A DNA stretch of 64,000 nucleotides, from contig JAJTGR010000069.1 of assembly GCA_021299375.1 (NCBI GenBank), positions 37,199 to 101,198 on the forward strand, given 5' to 3'. The translations under genes were made by a program, and so were the position numbers. Numbering within the stretch: position 1 is the first letter of the stretch; every line of letters starts with the position of its first letter. The notes under the pieces were generated by a model, which saw only the letters and a program-made list of their open reading frames with translations, made no database searches and was not told where the DNA came from. This DNA comes from Gemmatimonadota bacterium. GTDB taxonomy: Bacteria > Gemmatimonadota > Gemmatimonadetes > Gemmatimonadales > Gemmatimonadaceae. Positions 46,288 through 54,377 of the stretch are shown piece by piece.

Positions 46288-47721
46288 TCACTTGCGCAGC
46301 GGCACGGGCTGCATGCGCCGTACCGGGCTCACGTAGGCGTTCACCAGGCTCTCGTGTCCGTCGGCGCTCACGGCGGCCACGCCGAACACATGGTCGTCGA
46401 TCGATACGTCGGGAAAGGTGAACCGGGTCACATGACCCACGTACTGTGACTTTTCCCAGTCGTTGCTCCACGCGGGACGCCAATAGACGCGGTACCCGGC
46501 CGCCCCCGCCGACGGCTGCCACTGCAGCGCGGCATCGTATCCGGTGAGCCCGCGGCTCAGCGTGACCACACCGCGGTCGGTGGTGACCTGCGGCACGGGC
46601 GGTGCCAGCGCGATGGACGCTGCAGCCGCCGCATTCACGCGCGCGTTCTGTGCGAGGTAGCGGAAGTCCATGCCCTCCACCTTGTCCTCGCTGTTGTGCT
46701 GGCGATTGTAGTTCTCGTTGGCTTCACGGAACACCACCGCCGGAAAATCGAAGGCGGTGAAGCTCGAGTGGTCGCTGCCGCGCCCGAAGCGATCCTCGCG
46801 CGCCATGAGGCGGATGGTGTGTGACGGCACGTACAGGCCGGCCACGCGCTGGATGTAGCGGGCCAGCGACCGGTGGGGCGAGTCCTCAGGGCCCAGCGAG
46901 TAGATGCGCACACTCTCGGCGTCGATGATGCCATTGCCGCCGAGGCTGGAGCCGACGATGTCATTGTTGAAGTTGGCGGTGACCTCGGTCTTTGCGGCGG
47001 CGATGGTCTGGGCATGCGCCATTGAGCCCACCAGCCCCTGTTCTTCTCCCGCCCATGTCACGAACACCAGCGTGGCATCGAAGTCCACGCCGCTGGTGGC
47101 GAAGACGCGGGCCAGTTCCATGGTGAGCGCCGTGCCGCTGCCGTCGTCGTTGGCGCCCGGCGCATCGGCGTCGTGGTTCATGTCCGGGCGCATCTGCGCA
47201 TCGCCGCCTGCGGCGCGCGCCGCACCGCCCGTGTTGTTCACGCCGGCGCCCGCCGTGCCGCGCGGATTCACCGTGTCATAGTGCCCCGTGATGTACACGC
47301 GCCGCGGAGTGCGCCCCGGCAGGATGGCGACCACGTTCACCAGATCGATGTCGCGGGTGATGCGGCCGTGCTGGGCAACCGGGTGGCGGTCGTACGACAC
47401 CTGGAGCTTGGGCGAAAACGACCGAAACTGGTCGTGAATCCACCGGCGGGCGGCGCCGATGCCTCGCGTGGTGCTCACGGTGTCGGAGAGCGTCGAGCGT
47501 GTGCCGAAGCCTGCCAGCTTCGTGACGATGGCCTGCAGGCGCTCCTGCGATACGCCGGCCACGAGGGCCGACACCCGCGGGTCGGCGTCGACACGGATGG
47601 CGTCGGCACGGACGGCCGGCGTGGCGGGCGCACCACTCTGGGCGGACAGCACGGTGGGCAGCACAGCGAACGGCAGCAGCGTAGCCGCGAGCGCGCACGG
47701 AGCAAGGCGGGAGCCGGACAT
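46288..47721 (-). CDS. Secreted M28 zinc peptidase with FnIII-like tail
   Basis: A 477-residue secreted peptidase. A signal peptide (residues 1 to about 28, ending VLSAQ) precedes an M28 domain: VYITGHYDTVN (His, Asp ligands), PGANDDGSGTALTMELAR, VTWAGEEQGLVGS (catalytic and metal Glu), NNDIVGSS (Asp) and GSDHSSFTAFDFPAVVF (His). Residues about 385-470 form a fibronectin-III-like sandwich (YDAALQWQPSAGAAGYRVYWRP), perhaps for substrate or wall binding. ATG 47721 is used instead of the longer frame to 47751. It precedes the heme/copper lipoprotein gene in one operon. Confidence 0.92.
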   Translation of the reverse strand: MSGSRLAPCALAATLLPFAVLPTVLSAQSGAPATPAVRADAIRVDADPRVSALVAGVSQERLQAIVTKLAGFGTRSTLSDTVSTTRGIGAARRWIHDQFRSFSPKLQVSYDRHPVAQHGRITRDIDLVNVVAILPGRTPRRVYITGHYDTVNPRGTAGAGVNNTGGAARAAGGDAQMRPDMNHDADAPGANDDGSGTALTMELARVFATSGVDFDATLVFVTWAGEEQGLVGSMAHAQTIAAAKTEVTANFNNDIVGSSLGGNGIIDAESVRIYSLGPEDSPHRSLARYIQRVAGLYVPSHTIRLMAREDRFGRGSDHSSFTAFDFPAVVFREANENYNRQHNSEDKVEGMDFRYLAQNARVNAAAAASIALAPPVPQVTTDRGVVTLSRGLTGYDAALQWQPSAGAAGYRVYWRPAWSNDWEKSQYVGHVTRFTFPDVSIDDHVFGVAAVSADGHESLVNAYVSPVRRMQPVPLRK

Positions 47722-47786
47722 CGTGACCAGGGCGAGGGTGGGCGAGGGCAACGGCTGATGAAAGATGCGACAAGCGGGAGACTGCG

Positions 47787-49121
47787 CTACCGGCAGGCCT
47801 CCACCACCGCGGGGTGCGCGAGCAACGCGGCCCGCCGCTGGGCCGCAAAGATCCGCAGGCTACCTGCCGCCGCACTCGTGGCATCCACGCCCTCACGAAA
47901 GGCGGCTTCAGTGCCAAGCGTGCGGGTATCACGCGCCACATCGGCCTCGATCAGCCGCACATGGCGCGCCACGCGTTCGCCGAATCGGTGTTCGTCGAGT
48001 TCGCGCTCGGCGATCGCACCGACATACTGCAGGTAGCGGGCGCGCAACGCCGGCACCGCCAGCAGACGGCTGCGCAGCGCCTTGTTGGTGTCGGCGAGAG
48101 CCACCAGCGGATCGGGCGCCGCCCCGTTGCTGCGGGACCGGAACGCCTCGTTGGCCTCGTGCGGCAAGGCGCGAAAGCGGTTGTCGGCGCCGCGCAACAC
48201 ATTGAAGTCGCTGCCGTCGTTCCAGTAGCCATCGCCATTCACGAGGGCGAGGTCGAGGGCGAGAAAGCGCGGAACTTCGTCGAGGTCCATGAGCGGCGCG
48301 AGCGCCGCCTCGAGCTCCTCGGGGGGTGTGCGCGTGAGCACCCGCGTGACGTTGACGAGCGCCCGCCAGGCCATCGTGTCGTCCTTCCCCTTCATCTCGT
48401 ACCAGCGCCGATAGGCGGCAAGGTCGTCGCCCAGGCAGTTGAAGCCGCCACCGAGCGAGTTGTTGGGTGACTTCCAACGCGTACCGGCCTCGGTGCCGAG
48501 TTGTTCGCGCAGGAGGGCATTGCTGAAGGTCTGCTGATTGACGTAGAGCCCCCACGACTCGCCGTTCACCACCACGCGCACGAAGTTGGCCTTGGGGGCC
48601 GGGAGGTACTCCCGGGCGACCTCCAGGTACAGCACCGAGCGCAGGAAGGTGGGGTCCTGATTGGCATTGAGCAGGTTGAGCGACGTGTGGCCGAGCAGTG
48701 CCTGTGTGCGCCACGTCTCCACATTGCTGGAAAACGAGCGCTTGCGCCCATCGGGCACCATGTGGAACGAGTTGTTGCCGCGGAAGCTCACGCCCACGTC
48801 CCGGAGCGCCGTCCCGTCCACCTCGAGCGTCGCCGGCAGCTCCACATCGGTATGCCAGAAGTCGGCGAGATACGCGCGTGCGGCATCGCGCTCGCCCCGC
48901 TCCAGGCGACCGGTGCGGTTCGCATCGAAACGGGCCAGCAGCGGCACATCGGGTTCGGCGCCCTGCACCGGCACGCCGCCCGTCTGGCGAGTGGGTGGCG
49001 TAGCGGGCGCAGTCTGCGCGGACACCGTGGGCGCGAGGGCCACCACGAGCGTGGTGAAGGCGAGAGCGTAACGTCTATCGGTTTTGGCTCTTCCTGGTTC
49101 GGCGTGGGTTGGCCTGGCCAC
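47787..49121 (-). CDS. CotH kinase family protein, exported
   Basis: A 444-residue protein. The CotH-type core is visible: DVELPATLEVDGTALRDVGVSFRGNNSF, SFSSNVETW, GHTSLNLLNANQDPTFLRSVLYLEVA, FVRVVVNGESWGLYVNQQTF, FLALDLALVNGDGYW and the DxN of GSDFNVLRGADNRF. CotH proteins are secreted or surface kinases related to the spore-coat kinase. GTG 49121 is chosen: GGGGAG lies upstream and the next residues lead into a signal (ALAFTTLVVALAPTVSAQ). ATG 49123 is out of frame by one position. A 14-bp tandem repeat starts 25 bp upstream of the start codon. Confidence 0.82.
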   Translation of the reverse strand: MARPTHAEPGRAKTDRRYALAFTTLVVALAPTVSAQTAPATPPTRQTGGVPVQGAEPDVPLLARFDANRTGRLERGERDAARAYLADFWHTDVELPATLEVDGTALRDVGVSFRGNNSFHMVPDGRKRSFSSNVETWRTQALLGHTSLNLLNANQDPTFLRSVLYLEVAREYLPAPKANFVRVVVNGESWGLYVNQQTFSNALLREQLGTEAGTRWKSPNNSLGGGFNCLGDDLAAYRRWYEMKGKDDTMAWRALVNVTRVLTRTPPEELEAALAPLMDLDEVPRFLALDLALVNGDGYWNDGSDFNVLRGADNRFRALPHEANEAFRSRSNGAAPDPLVALADTNKALRSRLLAVPALRARYLQYVGAIAERELDEHRFGERVARHVRLIEADVARDTRTLGTEAAFREGVDATSAAAGSLRIFAAQRRAALLAHPAVVEACR

Positions 49122-49146
49122 ATCGCGCTCCCCTGGATATCTGGCC

Positions 49147-49244
49147 AGGCGGGCGCCGTGAGGCGGGCGCCGTGAGGCGGGCGCCGTGAGGCGGGCACCG
49201 TGAGGCGGGCACCGTGAGGCGGGCGCCGTGAGGCGGGCGCCGCC
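49147..49244. repeat. 14-bp tandem repeat, seven copies
   Basis: Seven copies of AGGCGGGCGCCGTG, two with A for G (GGGCACC) and the last ending GCC. It is non-coding and immediately upstream of the CotH gene start, so it probably overlaps or adjoins its promoter. Confidence 0.93.
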
Positions 49245-49524
49245 TTCGGCGTCGCGATCAACAGCGAGAGAACGGCAGGATCGCCCTGTGCAGCAGGCCA
49301 CCCATGCGCCCTCCGCGGGTGGAGCACCCGGGGTGATCCGGTGGGGCCTCCCGTCGTGGATCGCCCGCCGAAGGGGGGACAGTCTGACCATCCGCCGCCG
49401 CGTGAGAGGGGGGCAGATGGCTGACGGCAGCGCGGAGACCGACGTGAGACGCCACACGCGTGTCGAGGTGGGAGCACGAAGGGTGCCGTCGACGAGGCCA
49501 TCCCTCGGTGCTGATGCCCTCCTG
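49245..49524. other. Intergenic stretch without a supportable gene
   Basis: No frame in this stretch resembles a known protein. It follows the DUF2809 remnant on the minus strand and may be decayed continuation of it. The CotH promoter should lie within or near its left part. Confidence 0.45.
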
Positions 49525-49689
49525 CTGCGCCAGCGCCGCGACCCATCAGGCCATCATGGTCCCCCAGAGCGCATCACCGAGTACGTCCTGCGCCGTGGGG
49601 CCCAGCACCGTGCCCTGCCGATGCACCAGCAGCCCGGCGGCGATGGCGGCAATCGCCGACGCCACGTACGCGCGACGGGCGTGTGTCAC
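49525..49689 (-). pseudogene. DUF2809-like membrane protein remnant
   Basis: GTG 49689 overlaps the hydrolase stop as GTGA. The frame reads RAYVASAIAAIAAGLLVHRQG, then VLGPTAQDVLGDALWGTMMA, and stops at TGA 49546-49548. The frame resumes WVAALAQ before similarity is lost. The pattern of a hydrophobic start, then GDALW and a second helix, matches DUF2809 proteins, which are about 120-130 residues long; here only 47 are translated. A Trp codon (TGG) to TGA change would explain the stop. It was evidently the downstream partner of the hydrolase gene. Confidence 0.6.
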
Positions 49690-50648
49690 GCCGGAGTGGG
49701 GTCCGCCGCGCGCGTCACGACGCCCCGCACGAACGCCGCCACACGCTCGGGCGCCGTGAGGGGCAGCATGTGTCCGGCGCCATCAACCCATTCCAGGTGT
49801 ACGGCGGGCAGCTGCGCCCGGAGGCCTTCACCGTGCAGCTTGGGCGAAAGCACGCGATCCTTCGTGCCATAGAGCACGCTGACGGGGACGGTCAGCTGCG
49901 GATACTGCGCCGTCATCTCGTGGAGGTCACGGGGAACGGCCATGAGATCGGCAGCGGCTGAAATGAACGTGCCGGGGCGCACGCCGAGCAGGCCACCACC
50001 GGCGATCGCGAAGTCACCGGGCACCGGGTCGGGGCCGAACACCACCCGCAGCACGGTGTCGCGGCGGGCGATGGACAGCGGCACGGCCAGCGTCCACCCC
50101 ACCACCCAGCGTACGACCGCGTTCGGAATGGCGAGCGCGGCAAACACGTCGGGCACCGTCGGCGGCACCTGGGTGAGTGGCGCCAGCAGGGCGAGGGCGC
50201 GCGCCCGCGCGGGATGCTGCAGGGCCAGCGCCAGCGCAATCGCCCCGCCCAGCGAATGCCCCACGATGACGGGGCGATCGAGTCCCTTGGCGTCGATGAA
50301 CCCCGCCAGCAGCGCCGCCTGCGCCTGCGGGCCGGACTCATTCCGCAAGGGCGCCGAGTACCCTGAGCCCGGCCGATCGATGGCAATCACATGATGATCA
50401 CGCGCGAGGGCATCGAGCAGGTACGCGGTGAAGTGCCGCGCGTTGCCCGCGAGGCCGTGCACCAGCAGCAGCGTCACCGGCCCGCTCCCGCGCTCCACGT
50501 AGTGCAGCCGCACGCCGTCGACATCGACAAAGTCACCCTGCGGCGGCACGAGCCGCTCCACCTGGCGCGTGGTCGCCCGAGCAAAGAGCACGAGGCCGAC
50601 ATACACGGCCGACAGCGCGAAGAACGCGCTCAGCACCCACGGATTCAT
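49686..50648 (-). CDS. Membrane-anchored alpha/beta hydrolase
   Basis: A 320-residue hydrolase with one N-terminal membrane helix (VLSAFFALSAVYVGLVLFA). The catalytic parts are present: oxyanion motif LLVHGLAGNARHF, nucleophile elbow VGHSLGGAIALALAL, acid region LYGTKDRVLSP and the histidine in VDGAGHMLPLTAPERV. Family members hydrolyse esters, epoxides or C-C bonds; the substrate is not evident. ATG 50648 overlaps the preceding monooxygenase stop as ATGA, so the two are translationally coupled. The monooxygenase partner suggests a route from ketone to ester to acid, since Baeyer-Villiger enzymes make esters that a hydrolase would cut. Confidence 0.9.
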   Translation of the reverse strand: MNPWVLSAFFALSAVYVGLVLFARATTRQVERLVPPQGDFVDVDGVRLHYVERGSGPVTLLLVHGLAGNARHFTAYLLDALARDHHVIAIDRPGSGYSAPLRNESGPQAQAALLAGFIDAKGLDRPVIVGHSLGGAIALALALQHPARARALALLAPLTQVPPTVPDVFAALAIPNAVVRWVVGWTLAVPLSIARRDTVLRVVFGPDPVPGDFAIAGGGLLGVRPGTFISAAADLMAVPRDLHEMTAQYPQLTVPVSVLYGTKDRVLSPKLHGEGLRAQLPAVHLEWVDGAGHMLPLTAPERVAAFVRGVVTRAADPTPA

Positions 50649-51643
50649 GTGAACTCCAGCGCCGGGTGATCGACACGGGCATGGCGCAGCATCAGCAGAT
50701 CCTCGATGTGGTGCTGGCACAGCCGCCACAGCGCCGTGGTGCCCTGCTTCGGCCGTTGCGCCTGCGCGCGCTGCACATACCCCGAGGTGAACGCGAAGAC
50801 CGATGTGCCGGGCATGGCCGGGTCACGACGGGGCGTGACCCGGGTGTACCCACGGGTGCCCAGGAACGTGAGCAGGCGACACACGTGCTGCGCGATGAGG
50901 TCGCTCTTGAGCGTCCATGACGCGTTGCGGTGCGCAGCACGGCGGTGACAGCAGCATGCGACGGCCGCGTGCGACGGCCGCGTGCGAGGGCAGCGTGCGA
51001 CGTACGACGGGGAGCGCTGCCGCATCGTGACGTGCGTGGCGGCGCCGGGCCCGGTGGCCATCGCCGGTACGAGCGTGACCGCCGTGGCGCCGCTCCCGAT
51101 CACGAGTACGCGCTGCCCCGCATAGTCGAGATCCGCCGGCCAGTGCTGCGGGTGCACCACCCGGCCGTGAAACGTGGACAGCCCGTCCCAATCGGGCGTG
51201 TACCCCTGCGCATAGTCGGAGTAGCCGGTGCAGTCGTTCAGGACGCCGCACGTCATCCGCTCCCGCCGGCGCTCGGCGCCCACTTCCATCGTGACGGTCC
51301 AGCGCGCATCGGCCGACGACCATGCGGCGGCGACCAGGCGATGCTGGTCGCGGATGCGGCGGTCGATGCCATGCTCGCGCGCCGTGTCCGCGATGTACGC
51401 CTTGATCGCCGGCCCGTCGGCGATGGCCTTGGCGTTGCGCCACGGCCGGAAGCGAGAGCCGAGCGTGTACAGGTCGGAGTCGGAGCGCACGCCGGGATAC
51501 CGGAACAGGTTCCAGGTACCGCCGAGCTGTTCACGCGCCTTGCGAATGACGTACGGGCGCGCCGGGCACTCGTGCTGCAGGTGCGAGGCGGCACTGATGC
51601 CAGAGAGCCCGGCGCCGACGATGAGGACGTCCACATGGTCCAT
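50645..51643 (-). CDS. Baeyer-Villiger-type flavin monooxygenase with internal deletion
   Basis: A 332-residue frame. The first part is a normal flavin monooxygenase: DVLIVGAGLSGISAA (FAD), FRYPGVRSDSDLYTLG, the Baeyer-Villiger fingerprint FHGRVVHPQHWP, and VLVIGSGATAVTLVPAMA (NADPH). After MRQRSPSYV the sequence becomes anomalous (Cys/His/Arg-rich), then resumes at NASWTLKSDLIAQHVCRLLTFL, the region that normally follows some 150 or more residues later. The expected D-x-I-x-x-ATG flavin motif is missing. The frame is retained, so a shortened protein could be made, but it is unlikely to be active. ATG 51643 is the start; TTG 51652 is less likely. A TACATT box lies 7 nt upstream. Confidence 0.85.
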   Translation of the reverse strand: MDHVDVLIVGAGLSGISAASHLQHECPARPYVIRKAREQLGGTWNLFRYPGVRSDSDLYTLGSRFRPWRNAKAIADGPAIKAYIADTAREHGIDRRIRDQHRLVAAAWSSADARWTVTMEVGAERRRERMTCGVLNDCTGYSDYAQGYTPDWDGLSTFHGRVVHPQHWPADLDYAGQRVLVIGSGATAVTLVPAMATGPGAATHVTMRQRSPSYVARCPRTRPSHAAVACCCHRRAAHRNASWTLKSDLIAQHVCRLLTFLGTRGYTRVTPRRDPAMPGTSVFAFTSGYVQRAQAQRPKQGTTALWRLCQHHIEDLLMLRHARVDHPALEFT

Positions 51644-51650
51644 GCGAGGC

Positions 51651-51656
51651 AATGTA
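51651..51656 (-). promoter_or_regulatory. TANNNT box (TACATT) 7 nt before the monooxygenase ATG
   Basis: On the minus strand TACATT is followed by GCCTCGC and ATG 51643. No Shine-Dalgarno sequence is present. Confidence 0.5.
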
Positions 51657-51784
51657 GACGCCGTGACGGGTTACGGGATTGTCCCACGCGCCATCGGGCA
51701 AGCGCCGACACCGTCCGTGTCGTGGAACGGCGAGCGTGGGGAGCGGTCGTACGGCGACCGTGTCCTGGAACGCGGGGATCGTGC

Positions 51785-52663
51785 ATGCACACCATCGGTG
51801 GCGACCAACGACGGGTGAGACGCGGCGGCTGGCCACGCTGGGTGTCGAGCTGCTCGCGTGCACGCGCCATTGCGGCGGCGCTGGTGCTGCCGCTTGTCGT
51901 GGCGTGCGGTCCGCCCCCAACAGTTCCGCCGAAGCCGGACTTCGGCGTCCGGGCCGGCGATTTCTCTCCGCAGCAGGTACATCCCGGCGACACGACATGG
52001 CTGGTGGTCTCCTCGGCGTTCCGCAACGGCTTCAGCCAGCCGGTCACCTTCAGCCTGCGGGAGCCGGTCGGCTTCTCCGCGGCGTTCGGCGACTGCCAGA
52101 CGGTGTTCACCCAGACGTTCTTCGGGCCGCCTCCCGGGGCGCAGTGCACGGCGGTAGTGCGGGTGGACAGCAGGGTCGCCGCCGGCAGTTACGGACTTGT
52201 CTTCGAGGGTGGCGCGAGTGGCTACCCGCCCAAACGCACGACGGTGCCGCTTGCCGTGCTGCCGCCTCGGCCGCTGCCACCGACTTTCGCCGTGGTGCCC
52301 AGCACGCGGAGCCTCACCCTCGTGCGCGGCGACAGCGCCGACGTGGTGCTGGCTCTCACCCCGCGACCGACGGGCGCGGCAAACGTGACGTTCACGTACA
52401 TGGGGTCGTACGTCGGCGTCGGACTCACCTGGTTTCCATCGACGGTGATCCCCGCCGGCGTCGACACCGTGCGCATCCGGGTGAAGACCACCATGAGCGC
52501 GGTCAGCCGCTCGCATGTGTACGTCGTCACCGCCCAGCTGCCGGGACTCCGGCCGTACACGATCGTGCTGAGCGTGGACGTACTGGACCCGCCCGTCATC
52601 GCCCGAAACGCAGCAGCACCCGAGAGCGATCGCCGAGGAACAGCCGCGCATCCTGCCCTGTGA
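51785..52663 (+). CDS. Lipoprotein of unknown function
   Basis: A 292-residue protein with an Arg-rich N-region and a lipoprotein signal (AIAAALVLPLVVACGPPP). The mature part looks like two or three Ig-like beta sandwiches: FSPQQVHPGDTTWLVVSSAFRNGFSQPVTFSL, then SYGLVFEGGASGYPPKRTTVPLAVLPP, and SLTLVRGDSADVVLALTPRPTG to VYVVTAQLPGL. Two cysteines near FGDCQTVF and GAQCTAVV may form a disulphide. No enzyme motif is visible. Its last 68 bp overlap the 3' end of the convergent propeller-like gene. ATG 51785 is the only reasonable start. Confidence 0.68.
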   Translation: MHTIGGDQRRVRRGGWPRWVSSCSRARAIAAALVLPLVVACGPPPTVPPKPDFGVRAGDFSPQQVHPGDTTWLVVSSAFRNGFSQPVTFSLREPVGFSAAFGDCQTVFTQTFFGPPPGAQCTAVVRVDSRVAAGSYGLVFEGGASGYPPKRTTVPLAVLPPRPLPPTFAVVPSTRSLTLVRGDSADVVLALTPRPTGAANVTFTYMGSYVGVGLTWFPSTVIPAGVDTVRIRVKTTMSAVSRSHVYVVTAQLPGLRPYTIVLSVDVLDPPVIARNAAAPESDRRGTAAHPAL

Positions 52664-53882
52664 AGGCACTGGTGCCCTTCATGGCCGGATCACCGAGGGC
52701 CTGCACGTACCAGCTGGCTTCGGGCGCGTTGGGCAAGTCCTGCAGCCGCCACGGCGCGCGCGGCGCAGGCGCCGGCGACGCCATGTCGGGGATGTAGGTG
52801 AGGTAATTGCCCTCGGCGTCGAACGCGCGCGCCCCCGACACGTTGTTGAGCAGCAGCACGAACGCGCCGACGTGTGTGTTCCACGACAGCGACGGCCCCC
52901 AGAAACCGCCACCCTCCGGGTCCTGCCAGGAGCGCGCCGGTGGCAGGAGGGGCGTGGCCTGCCCGATGGGCGTGGGCGTCCACGACTGGCCCACGCGCGG
53001 CGAACTCGCGCCCTGCAGCCCCGGGCCGGTCCAGTCGCCGTTGTACCAGCGCATCGCCTTGCTGCGCCCGTCGGGGTGCAGCGGCGCATCGAGATCGGTG
53101 AGGGCGATGCGGGCCACCTGGATGCCCTGCGTGGCCGGGTTGGGCCCCGAGTAGTCGGTGAAGACGATGTACGCGTAGGTGCTGTCCGGCCCGACGGCCA
53201 TGCTCGGGTCACCCACCCCGCCGGCGAAGAAGCGGATGGGCAGGTCGCACGAGATGGGAAAGCTGCCGTCGCTGAGAATGAGCCCGAGGTCGCGCCAGCT
53301 ACGCCCGTCGTCGGTGGACGTCGCCAGGCCGATGTGCGGCACCGAGAGGTAGGGCCGCTCGAACGGCGCACCGCAGCGCACGTACGGGCCCTCTTCCATG
53401 TGGTACAACCCGAAGAGCTGTCCCGTGGTCGGGCGGCGATAGACCGACTCCATCCAGCGCATCTTCGTGTCCGTCGGCGCGTCGGCGCTGTTGATGTCGT
53501 GCGCGTACCAGCGTCGCGTGGAGTCCCACGCGAAGGTGGGGTGATCATCGGCAAAGCGGGTGAGCGAGAATTGTTGCGCACTGGCCGCATCGCGCCCGCC
53601 CTCGCTGCGCCACACGTGCTGGTTGGAGACGAGCTGGTGGAACGTGTCGCCGATCCAGAACGACGGGCGGTTGCAGTCGCTGCCCACCGGGCTTTCAATG
53701 CGCAGCTCGGTGGTGAGGACCAGCGTGAGCGACGGGGGCACGAACGGCGGCGGCGCCGACTCGGCGGGGCGGCAGGCGGCGAGCGTGCCGAAGATGACGA
53801 CGCGAAGGATGGTGCGCGCGCTGAGTGCCAACCGCGGTGGGCACCCGAGCGCGTCACGACGCTGTTGTCTGACTAAGTCCAT
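52596..53882 (-). CDS. Lipoprotein with sialidase-like propeller fold
   Basis: A 428-residue protein with a lipoprotein signal (ILRVVIFGTLAACRPAE). The mature part alternates short strands with motifs of propeller enzymes: RPSFWIGDTFHQLVSN, YVRCGAPFERPYLSVPHIGLATSTDDGRSWRDLG (an Asp-box-like S-x-D-x-G-x-x-W), GGVGDPSMAVGPDSTYAYIVFTDY and WGPSLSWNTHVGAFVLLLN. This resembles exo-sialidase or five-bladed glycosidase proteins; catalytic residues are not identifiable, so it may be a binding protein. Its ATG at 53882 is only 17 bp from the divergent antitoxin ATG, so at least one promoter must lie inside the other gene. Confidence 0.75.
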   Translation of the reverse strand: MDLVRQQRRDALGCPPRLALSARTILRVVIFGTLAACRPAESAPPPFVPPSLTLVLTTELRIESPVGSDCNRPSFWIGDTFHQLVSNQHVWRSEGGRDAASAQQFSLTRFADDHPTFAWDSTRRWYAHDINSADAPTDTKMRWMESVYRRPTTGQLFGLYHMEEGPYVRCGAPFERPYLSVPHIGLATSTDDGRSWRDLGLILSDGSFPISCDLPIRFFAGGVGDPSMAVGPDSTYAYIVFTDYSGPNPATQGIQVARIALTDLDAPLHPDGRSKAMRWYNGDWTGPGLQGASSPRVGQSWTPTPIGQATPLLPPARSWQDPEGGGFWGPSLSWNTHVGAFVLLLNNVSGARAFDAEGNYLTYIPDMASPAPAPRAPWRLQDLPNAPEASWYVQALGDPAMKGTSAFTGQDARLFLGDRSRVLLRFGR

Positions 53883-53899
53883 TGCACGAAGCTGATCCG

Positions 53900-54139
53900 A
53901 TGCCCACGGTGAACATGCATGACGCGAAGACTCACCTCTCCCGCCTGGTCGAGCAAGCCGTAGCGGGCGAGACGGTGATCATTGCGCGAGCCGGCACGCC
54001 GATCATCAAGGTCTCGGCGTTGGACGCGCCGCCCGAGCCGCGCCGCCGTGGCTTCATGGCAGGCGAGTACACCGTCCCGCGCGACGTCGATCGGATGGGG
54101 GAGGCCGAGATCGCAGCACTCTTCGGCCTGGCGGACTGA
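53900..54139 (+). CDS. Phd/YefM-type antitoxin, orphaned
   Basis: A 79-residue antitoxin of the prevent-host-death family: VNMHDAKTHLSRLVEQAVAGETVIIARAGTPIIKVSAL is the DNA-binding fold, followed by a flexible C-terminal arm (RRRGFMAGEYTVPRDVDRMGEAEIAALFG) that would bind a toxin. Such proteins repress their own operon and neutralise a VapC-type PIN nuclease encoded just downstream. Here the downstream toxin is reduced to its last 40 codons, so the antitoxin has no local partner. ATG 53900 is chosen over TTG 53882. Confidence 0.87.
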   Translation: MPTVNMHDAKTHLSRLVEQAVAGETVIIARAGTPIIKVSALDAPPEPRRRGFMAGEYTVPRDVDRMGEAEIAALFGLAD

Positions 54140-54141
54140 CC

Positions 54142-54264
54142 GCGAAGCGGCTTCGTGATCCCTTTGACCGTCTGCTTGTCGCGCAGGCTCAGGTGGCGGG
54201 CAGTACACGGTTGACGGCCGACGCCACGGTCGCGCGCTATCCCGGACCGATTCGGCGCGTGTAG
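54142..54264 (+). pseudogene. VapC (PIN-domain) toxin stump
   Basis: Directly after the antitoxin stop, one frame reads RDPFDRLLVAQAQVAG, then LTADATVARYP, and ends at TAG 54262-54264. This is the C-terminal end of VapC toxins, including the RDPFDR(L/M)LVAQA helix and the T-A-D catalytic-site strand. The first two acidic residues and about 90 upstream codons are missing, as if a deletion joined the antitoxin end to the last third of the toxin. Confidence 0.85.
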
Positions 54265-54377
54265 ACCGCACAACATCCCCCCCGTGCGCGCCGTAACGTT
54301 GGCAGATGGCCTGCGGCCCGTCGGCGCGGCCGTCCCTTCGCCGTAGTGCCCTTTCACGACTTCCGGGCTGGCTGCTC

